The notes under the pieces are model-generated. The model was not told the DNA's origin and did no database searches. It saw only the letters and a list, made by a program, of their open reading frames with translations. Of a stretch of 18,149 nt of DNA, positions 12,491 through 18,149 are shown one piece after another. Positions within the stretch are counted from its first letter, which is position 1, and each line of letters opens with the position of its first letter. The DNA lies in NCBI GenBank assembly GCA_004553405.1, contig SFLO01000002.1, positions 1-18,149 on the forward strand, in the 5' to 3' direction. The DNA comes from Coriobacteriaceae bacterium. Lineage in GTDB: Bacteria; Actinomycetota; Coriobacteriia; Coriobacteriales; QAMH01. A program made the translations under genes and the position numbers.

Positions 12491-15490
12491 CTAGTTCGTA
12501 ACGATGCCGTCGAAGGCCTTCTGGGCCCAGTGCTTGTAAGCGGTGAGCGATCTGTTGAGCGTGAGCTCCTCGAGCGCCTTGCCGCTCGCCCCCTTGTTCA
12601 GGAAGGCCCCCTTCACGGAGCTTGCCCGGCGGGTGAGCCCTGCAGAGGTGCTCCAGTACACCGACCCGTCCCCGCCGGGAGCGATGCGCTCCCCGTAGCG
12701 GTAGAGGGCCGGTGCCGGCAGGTAGGAGGCCAGGCTCACGGGCTTGGAGCTGGCCTGGTCGAACAGCTTGCGAGACTCCTCGAGCTGTTCGGCGGAGCTG
12801 CTCAGGGCGTAGCTCAGCCTCACGACGTTGTAGGAGTAGAAGACGGCGTCTCCCGTGCAGGTGCCCCCGCTTGCAGGGACGCTGCATGCTGCGTCTGAGA
12901 ACCACCTCCCGTTGCTCGAGGCCCAGTCCTCGCATCCCGGGCGGGTGAGCTGCGCGCTCGCCGCCGCCCCGCTGGGGAGCTCGAGCACCTCCCCGTAGCG
13001 CAGGCTCAGCTCGTAGCGGCAGTATGCGAGCTCTTCGGGATCATCGTCTGTGGAGCCCGTGTCTGCTTCCTCATCTGCATCGCCGGCTTCCTGCTGGTCT
13101 CCGCTTTGGGGGACCTTCTTTCCCGCATCCATCCAGAAGTGGACGCTGTGGCGCGTGCAGCCGTAGAAGGCCAGGTCGTCGGCCCCCACGGTCACCATCT
13201 TGCCCCAGGGCGCCGTGCAGGCCTCGTCAGAGAACCAGCGCTCGAGCTCGCCGCCAAAGCTGTTCAGCTCCTCTCCGCGGGCATAGGGGTTCACCGTCTC
13301 CCCGTAGCGGCGCTCCTCCTCGAGCTGGGTGCTGCCGTTGACGATGTAGGAGAGCCTGTGCGTCGTGTAACTGTAGAAGCTGAGGGAGCCGCCCGGCCCC
13401 AGGCTGTAGCTGCTCGCTGCGGGCGTGCTGAGCGCGCTGTCCTCGAACCAGCCGTGCCAGCTTCCCCCGTGCGGGTTGACCGGCACATCGAAGCTGCTGC
13501 TGTAGCTGAGGGTGTTGTAAGGGCTGTAGTCGTCTTGCAGGTCGTAGCTGTGCTCGTAGTAGCCGTTGTCGACGTAGTAGCCGCTGACGTAGTAGTAGAT
13601 GTTCTGAGTCACGGGCTTGCCGTCGACGATCACAGTGGTGGGGACGTTCACCCAATAGCCGTTCACCCAGAGCCAGTTCTCGACGTAGTGCTCGCAGGGC
13701 ACTTGCTTGGGCACGTTGTAGTGCTCCTTGTAGCTGGCGGTGAAGCTGCAGCTCTCTGTGTGCCAGACGCCGTCGTCGTTGTACTCGATGCCTCCGGCGC
13801 TGCTGTCGACGTAGGTCGTCGCAAGGGGCTCGCTCCCAAAGGGCAGGGTGTAGGACGCGACGAGCTTCCCGTCGACGAAGTAGCGCACGGTGTTTTCGGC
13901 AGGGGTGTCGGCGCTTGCGAAGATGTCCTGGGCTGGCATGTAGCCGCTGGCAGGGGCGCTGGCGCCGTCTTGCGTGTGTACGCTCCAGCCCCCGCTGCCG
14001 CTGGGGGCGCCCTTGAGGCTGTAGGGGGAGTCGTAGGGGAGCTCCTCGCTGTCGACCTCTGCCCCGTTCACGATGTAGTGGATGGTAAAGGGGAGCGCCC
14101 TCCACTGCGCGCGGTAGGTGACGGTGGCCACGCTGGGCGATTTGAGCGGGGCGCTCTTGCCGTCGGCGAGGTTGTCGGGGCCGAAGCTCGGCGTCTGCCA
14201 GCTGTTGCAGAGGCTGACGACGGGGGAGTCGAGCGTCAGCTGCTGGGGCGCAGCCTGGTCGAAGGCGGCGAAGCCCGTGCTGCTTGCGGGGGCACCCGCG
14301 TCGAAGGAGCTGCGCTTTGTACCGCTCTTCCAGCTGTAGCCGGCGAGCTCGTAGCCCTCCGAGGAGCCGTCGCGCCCCTTCTTGAAGCCCTCCTTGGGCA
14401 GGCTTACCGTGCTGTCGCAGTACCCGCGCTTGTAGTTGACCGCGCTGCCCGAATAGCTCGCCCCTCCCCTCTTGAGCACACCGCCATCGGTGTCGAGCTT
14501 GAGCTGCTCCTTCGGCCTGCGCAGGCAGCACAGGATCGAGCTGTCCGTGTTGCGGTAGACATCGCCTGTCTCCACCTGGAGGCTTTCGTCCGTGTAGGTG
14601 GGGGCGGTGGTGATCCCGATGGAGGCCAGGTTCACAGATGTCCACAGGTTGCTTGCGCTTGTTGTGCCGTGGCGAAGCTTGTAGGGGGAGTAGCCGCTGT
14701 AGGCGGTGCCGCTGCTGTATTGCCTCCAGTTCATGCGGTAGAAGCTGTGATAGCTGCTGTTGTTGCCCACACCCCTGCAGTTGATGGCGCGGAAGGGCAC
14801 CTGCGAGGCCTCCTTGCCCTCCCAGCGCAGCGGGATGTTCAAGACGCTGTCGAAGTCGGATTCCGTCTCGCCCAGGGTCCTGTGGTCTGAGGCAGGTTGG
14901 GAGGTGAGGGTGATGGCCTGGACGTTCTTGTAGGTGCTCCCTCCTGCATACACCGTTGTCTTCTCCGTGCCGCGCAGGCTGATGGCCCCGCAGTCGCCCC
15001 CTGTCTCAGAGATCCACACGTAGAACTTGCGCCCTTGGCGCAGCCAGGTGGACATGCTCAGGTTTGCGCCAGAATCGCTTTTCAGGCGCTTGCTCTTGCC
15101 GCCGTTGGAGGGGCTGCTCGCGTCGAGCGCGGCCACGTGGACCTTCGCCCAGGAGACGCCCCGCGAGAACTTCAGGCTCACCTGGCTCGTCTTGATGTCG
15201 GAGCCCCTCCGCTTGACGAGGCTCGTCTCCACGCCGCTGGCCCCCTGGAAGAAGTACACATGGAAGCTCCCGTGGTTCCACATCGCGTTCTTCATATCTG
15301 CTGCCCGGTACCGGACGCTGAGGGGTGCGGCCACGGTGGCGCTGCTCCCGTCTGCGCCGATCTCGAGCGAGCCGGCCAGCGCGGGCTGGGTGCACGAGAG
15401 CATGAGGAGCGCTGCCGTGAGCAGCGCCAGCGCAGCGGCGAGGGCGGCGCGTGCTGCAAGCGGCCTTGACGCCGCGGGTCTTGTGGTCAT
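12491..15490 (-). CDS. Large secreted repeat protein (Flg_new/InlB B-repeat-like), probable surface adhesin
   Basis: 999 residues. The signal peptide (about 1-40) ends PALAG. The N-terminal half (45-470) is beta-rich with no family I know. From about 470 there are strand-turn units typical of MucBP or InlB B-repeats (YIVNGAEVDSEELPYDSPY, YFVDGKLVASYTLPFGSEP, YIVNGSTQLEEERRYGETV) and three WF[SE]D motifs (GWFEDSALSTP ~680, RWFSDEACTAP ~752, RWFSDAACSVP ~865) of the Flg_new/Listeria-Bacteroides repeat. Residues ~590-660 are exceptionally rich in Tyr and Trp. It ends in FDGIVTN with no LPXTG or membrane anchor. ATG 15490 is chosen because it begins the signal peptide and follows GCGAGG; the open frame upstream overlaps tadC. 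It starts 55 bases after tadC, so it appears part of the pilus operon, in the position where pilins would be expected. Confidence 0.85.
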   Translation of the reverse strand: MTTRPAASRPLAARAALAAALALLTAALLMLSCTQPALAGSLEIGADGSSATVAAPLSVRYRAADMKNAMWNHGSFHVYFFQGASGVETSLVKRRGSDIKTSQVSLKFSRGVSWAKVHVAALDASSPSNGGKSKRLKSDSGANLSMSTWLRQGRKFYVWISETGGDCGAISLRGTEKTTVYAGGSTYKNVQAITLTSQPASDHRTLGETESDFDSVLNIPLRWEGKEASQVPFRAINCRGVGNNSSYHSFYRMNWRQYSSGTAYSGYSPYKLRHGTTSASNLWTSVNLASIGITTAPTYTDESLQVETGDVYRNTDSSILCCLRRPKEQLKLDTDGGVLKRGGASYSGSAVNYKRGYCDSTVSLPKEGFKKGRDGSSEGYELAGYSWKSGTKRSSFDAGAPASSTGFAAFDQAAPQQLTLDSPVVSLCNSWQTPSFGPDNLADGKSAPLKSPSVATVTYRAQWRALPFTIHYIVNGAEVDSEELPYDSPYSLKGAPSGSGGWSVHTQDGASAPASGYMPAQDIFASADTPAENTVRYFVDGKLVASYTLPFGSEPLATTYVDSSAGGIEYNDDGVWHTESCSFTASYKEHYNVPKQVPCEHYVENWLWVNGYWVNVPTTVIVDGKPVTQNIYYYVSGYYVDNGYYEHSYDLQDDYSPYNTLSYSSSFDVPVNPHGGSWHGWFEDSALSTPAASSYSLGPGGSLSFYSYTTHRLSYIVNGSTQLEEERRYGETVNPYARGEELNSFGGELERWFSDEACTAPWGKMVTVGADDLAFYGCTRHSVHFWMDAGKKVPQSGDQQEAGDADEEADTGSTDDDPEELAYCRYELSLRYGEVLELPSGAAASAQLTRPGCEDWASSNGRWFSDAACSVPASGGTCTGDAVFYSYNVVRLSYALSSSAEQLEESRKLFDQASSKPVSLASYLPAPALYRYGERIAPGGDGSVYWSTSAGLTRRASSVKGAFLNKGASGKALEELTLNRSLTAYKHWAQKAFDGIVTN

Positions 15491-15545
15491 GGCGACCTCG
15501 CTTTCTGTGATGGTGCCGTGTGGGGAGTGGCGTTGGAGGAAGGCG

Positions 15546-16466
15546 CTAGCCGGTGAGGACGTCGGCCTGCACACTCGATGAGTCGAAGCTGCCTGCAAAG
15601 AGCAGCACCGTCTCGTACAGCGGTGGCACGAGCGCGATCACGATGATCAGCATCATGATCCCGAAGATGGGGGCGACGAGCTTTGCCGGCAGCTTGTTGA
15701 CCTTCTCTTGGAGGGCGGCATAGTGCTCAGCGCGAGCAAGGCGCGCCTGGGAGTCGAGCACGCGCGAGATACTGGTACCCTGGCGCGCTGCCTGCGTGAG
15801 GGCCGCGCTGAAGGCCGAGACCTCGGGTACCTTGCAGCGCTCGGCCATGCGCGTCAGGCTGCGCTCCATGCTCATGCCCAGGAGGTTGATGTCAGCGTCG
15901 ACCTGCCTGAACTCCTCCGAGAGCGGCCCCGACGAGGAGTTGGCGATGAGCTTGAGGCCCCGCTCGAGCGGGTAGCCGCTCCTCACCGTGATGGAGAGCA
16001 GCTCGAGGTTGGATGCCATCGACCGCTTGATGCGGTTCCTCCTGTCGCGGATGAGCGAGCTCAGCAGCAGCGGCGGGCACAGGCTCCCCAGGCATGCGGC
16101 GACGACCGCGCCGAACACGTGGGCAGCCTCCAGGCCCTGCAGCAGCGAGGCCAGCGCAAGGAGGAACCCGGCGCACAGGCTCGCGATCTGGATGCCGCGC
16201 CAGGTGTTCACGTCCAGCTGCAGGCCCGCCTGGGACAGCTTGGCCCTCAGGGCGCCGGCCTTCTCCGCCTTGACGGGGGCGGCCTCTCCCAGGCTGCTCA
16301 TGGAGCTGAGCAGGCGCTCTCTCGTGGCGGCGCGCTGCGACCGCGAGGCATCCCTTCCCCGCTGGGGGCGCTTGTTCTCGAACGCCCTGTAGATGAGTGC
16401 CCGCACCCCGATTCCCGCGGCGATGGCGGCAGCGGCGATGGCAAGCAGTGCAGATGTGCCGATCAT
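15546..16466 (-). CDS. tadC: Tad pilus inner-membrane platform protein TadC
   Basis: 306 residues with a type II secretion system F domain (about 150-265: SMASNLELLSITVRSGYPLERGLK ... GPLSEEFRQVDADINLLGMSMERSL ... AFSAALTQAARQGTSISRVL). Membrane spans are at about 3-25, 93-135 (one or two helices) and 270-295 (PIFGIMMLIIVIALVPPL). With TadB it forms the inner-membrane platform on which the TadA ATPase drives pilus assembly. ATG 16466 has AGGAGG nine bases upstream, and that site overlaps the tadB stop codon, so the two are translationally linked. Its C-terminus lies 55 bases before the large repeat protein. TadB and TadC are paralogues; the order tadA-tadB-tadC supports this assignment. Confidence 0.88.
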   Translation of the reverse strand: MIGTSALLAIAAAAIAAGIGVRALIYRAFENKRPQRGRDASRSQRAATRERLLSSMSSLGEAAPVKAEKAGALRAKLSQAGLQLDVNTWRGIQIASLCAGFLLALASLLQGLEAAHVFGAVVAACLGSLCPPLLLSSLIRDRRNRIKRSMASNLELLSITVRSGYPLERGLKLIANSSSGPLSEEFRQVDADINLLGMSMERSLTRMAERCKVPEVSAFSAALTQAARQGTSISRVLDSQARLARAEHYAALQEKVNKLPAKLVAPIFGIMMLIIVIALVPPLYETVLLFAGSFDSSSVQADVLTG

Positions 16467-16478
16467 GGCGTTCGCCTC

Positions 16479-17456
16479 CTAGTCAAGCTGCAGGTTGGAC
16501 ATGCGCCCGATGAGCAGGAGTATCCCCAGCTCTGCCGCCGCGCAACAGGCCAGGACTACCCATCCCAGCGGGTTTGAGCTGTAGAACTCCCAAAAGCCGG
16601 AGATCTTGATGCCCGGGCAGAAGGCCAGCAAGGCGAAGATCGCCCAGGGGGTTGCTGCGACGATGTTCTTCGTGATGCGGGTTTCGGCCAGGGAGCTCCT
16701 GAGCGACTGCCTCATCTCCAGGCGCCTCGAGATCGTCTCGTGGAGGAAGTCGAGGGCCTCTGCCAGGTTCGAGCCCGTCTGCTGCTGGACCTCGATGACC
16801 TGGGCGAGCAGGCGCACGTCTTCAGAGCCCGTGCGCCGCGCCATGTTCGCAAAGCCCTCGGCCAGCGTGGTGTCTGAGTAGCTGATCTCGTTGTAGAGGC
16901 GCCGCAGGTGGCCCTTGAGGGGCTCGTCGGCCAGCTCTGCGCATACCATCACCGAACGCGCCACCGAAAGGCCGCTCCTGGAGTTCTCTGCGATCTGGAG
17001 CTCTATCTGCGCCAGCTGCTTTTCGAGCAGGAGGGTCTGCTTGCGCGCCCTCGAGCGGAGGAAGCGCCCGGAGCCCAGCAGCACCGCCGCGCAGGCGGCG
17101 CAGGCGACGAGCCCTGCCGCGACGGGGTTGCCGCCGGATCCGCCGCTCGCCATGAAGGCGAGCCCCCCTGCGAGGAGGGCGCCGCCCGTCTGGAGCACCC
17201 GCCATGCGCGCGGGCTGATGGCGAGGCCAGCGTCTGCCAGGCGCGCCTCGAGGCCGGTCAGCTCGCGGCTGCGTATCTCTGCGGCAACGCGCTCCTGCTG
17301 TGCCTCGGCGCTCATGGCCTGCTTGAAGAGCATGTGGGCCTCGTTTTCCTGGAGGTCCTTGCGGATGCCGAGGAAGCGGACTGCGAACACGGCGCATGCC
17401 GCCAGGAGCCCCACTGCCAGGGAGAAGCTCGCGATGTTGAACAAAACGCCTGTCAT
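16479..17456 (-). CDS. tadB: Tad pilus inner-membrane platform protein TadB
   Basis: 325 residues with a type II secretion system F domain at about 150-270 (LEKQLAQIELQIAENSRSGLSVARSV ... LAEGFANMARRTGSEDVRLLAQVIEVQQQTGSNLAEAL). Membrane spans are at about 5-28, 85-125 (two), 275-295 (IVAATPWAIFALLAFCPGI) and 300-320. ATG 17456 overlaps the tadA stop by four bases (ATGA) and has GGAGG five bases upstream; the longer open frame upstream is a shadow of tadA. It probably binds TadC and TadA in the assembly platform. Confidence 0.9.
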   Translation of the reverse strand: MTGVLFNIASFSLAVGLLAACAVFAVRFLGIRKDLQENEAHMLFKQAMSAEAQQERVAAEIRSRELTGLEARLADAGLAISPRAWRVLQTGGALLAGGLAFMASGGSGGNPVAAGLVACAACAAVLLGSGRFLRSRARKQTLLLEKQLAQIELQIAENSRSGLSVARSVMVCAELADEPLKGHLRRLYNEISYSDTTLAEGFANMARRTGSEDVRLLAQVIEVQQQTGSNLAEALDFLHETISRRLEMRQSLRSSLAETRITKNIVAATPWAIFALLAFCPGIKISGFWEFYSSNPLGWVVLACCAAAELGILLLIGRMSNLQLD

Positions 17457-18149
17457 GCCGCCTCCAGCTCGTCGATGAACCAGCCGGGCTCGTAGACATA
17501 GCCGGCCTCGCAGATGCGCTGACGAACCTGCCCGGGCTGCACGCGGCAGCTCCGGTGGGCTGGCGCTGCGTCCGGGCAGCTCTTGTCGAAGTAGAAGAGC
17601 TGCTCGTGCTGGATGTGGCCGTCGATGTTGTCCCCGATCGCCTCGATGGAGGTGATGCGCCTGCTGCCGTCGCTGAGCCTTTGCACTTGCACCACCAAGT
17701 CGAGCGCGGCTGCGATCTTGGAGCGCACCGTATCCTCGGAGAGGGTCGGGTCTCCCTGCTTCACCAGGGTGACCAGGCGGGTGAGGGCGGAGACGGGGTC
17801 GTTGGCGTGGATGGTGGTCAGGCTGCCCTCGTGGCCGGTGTTCATGGCCTCGAGCATGGTGTAGGCCTCTGCCCCCCTGCACTCGCCGATGATGATGCGG
17901 TCGGGGCGCTTGCGCAGCGCAGAGCGGAGGTGGTCGTCGAGCGTCACCTCTCCGGCGCCCTCTGCGTTGGGCTTGCGCGCCTCCAGGCGCAGCACGTGCT
18001 TGTGCTGCCTGTGGACCAAGAGCTCGCAGGTGTCCTCGATGGTGATGATGCGCTCTTCTTCGGGGATGGCGCTTGCCAAGACGTTGAGCAGGGTGGTCTT
18101 GCCGCTGCCCGTGCCCCCGCTGATGAGTATCGAGCAGCGCGATGCAACG
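17453..18149 (-). CDS. tadA: Tad pilus ATPase TadA/CpaF, C-terminal fragment (5' end outside window)
   Basis: 231 residues are visible; the gene runs off the window edge, so no start can be given. The fragment opens with [18 protein letters not shown] (Walker A), then [11 protein letters not shown] (Asp box), [12 protein letters not shown] (Walker B) and [11 protein letters not shown] (His box), all intact. This is the GspE/CpaF secretion ATPase family that powers Flp/Tad pilus assembly. After residue 170 comes a C-terminal tail ([22 protein letters not shown]) with two cysteines. The TGA overlaps the tadB ATG. A TTG near 18079 is not a start; it lies inside the ATPase core. Confidence 0.95.
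   Translation of the reverse strand, partial: VASRCSILISGGTGSGKTTLLNVLASAIPEEERIITIEDTCELLVHRQHKHVLRLEARKPNAEGAGEVTLDDHLRSALRKRPDRIIIGECRGAEAYTMLEAMNTGHEGSLTTIHANDPVSALTRLVTLVKQGDPTLSEDTVRSKIAAALDLVVQVQRLSDGSRRITSIEAIGDNIDGHIQHEQLFYFDKSCPDAAPAHRSCRVQPGQVRQRICEAGYVYEPGWFIDELEAA

Noticed and set aside
13106..14890. A 594-codon plus-strand open frame opposite the large surface protein
   Set aside because: Same GC-bias shadow effect; the composition is Val/Ala/Gly/His-rich, and the opposite strand has a signal peptide and recognisable repeats.
17453..18079. TTG at 18079 as the start of the Tad ATPase
   Set aside because: The frame continues upstream to the window edge through an intact Walker A motif, so the gene is truncated by the window.

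Overview
The window looks like a chromosomal segment of a high-GC anaerobic actinobacterium, most likely class Coriobacteriia (Olsenella/Atopobium/Collinsella-like). That placement is inferred from very high GC and GC3, the gene repertoire (FtsX, enolase, DivIC/FtsB-like protein, long-form HPF, BspA-like LRR proteins, Tad pilus genes) and GC-rich intergenic DNA in which the AT-containing -10 boxes stand out. No rRNA, CRISPR array, insertion sequence or phage gene was seen.

Layout. 1-3229 (+): end of a probable ftsX, enolase with a strong terminator, a DivIC/FtsB-like division protein, tRNA-Leu(UAA) and a 130-aa protein of unknown function behind a structured leader. 3251-7636: a divergent three-gene cluster. 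On the minus strand is a membrane-anchored TIR protein with an outer MucBP-like domain. On the plus strand are an FHA-domain protein and an atypical kinase-like protein ending in a RyR domain. 7750-8025 (+): a stand-alone ACT-domain protein. 8026-8370 is the only gene-free stretch over 300 bases; it holds a promoter and a ~270-nt RNA that appears highly structured and closed by a long-range helix. It is followed by an orphan amino-acid-binding lipoprotein, the ribosome hibernation factor HPF (raiA-type) and serC (8371-11283, +). 11416-18149 is all minus strand: a tightly packed Tad pilus block (tadA/cpaF fragment, tadB, tadC) that runs directly into a 999-aa secreted repeat protein and a 353-aa BspA-like LRR/FN3 protein.

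How the genes may work together. Enolase and SerC are glycolytic and serine-biosynthetic housekeeping genes; FtsX and the DivIC-like protein belong to division. The two accessory regions are the more interesting parts. The TIR / FHA / kinase-RyR cluster reads as a candidate envelope-sensing signalling or defence system: an outer domain joined through one membrane span to a cytoplasmic TIR with its predicted NADase glutamate, next to a phosphothreonine reader and a kinase-like protein. The Tad block supplies the motor ATPase and two inner-membrane platform proteins and appears co-transcribed with two secreted surface proteins rather than with pilins.

Eight transcription starts share a GCTA-containing extended -10-like motif (GCTACAAT, GCTACACT, GCTAGAAT, GCTATCAT and similar) with no recognisable -35. 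Several are preceded by strong inverted repeats that may be terminators or operators.
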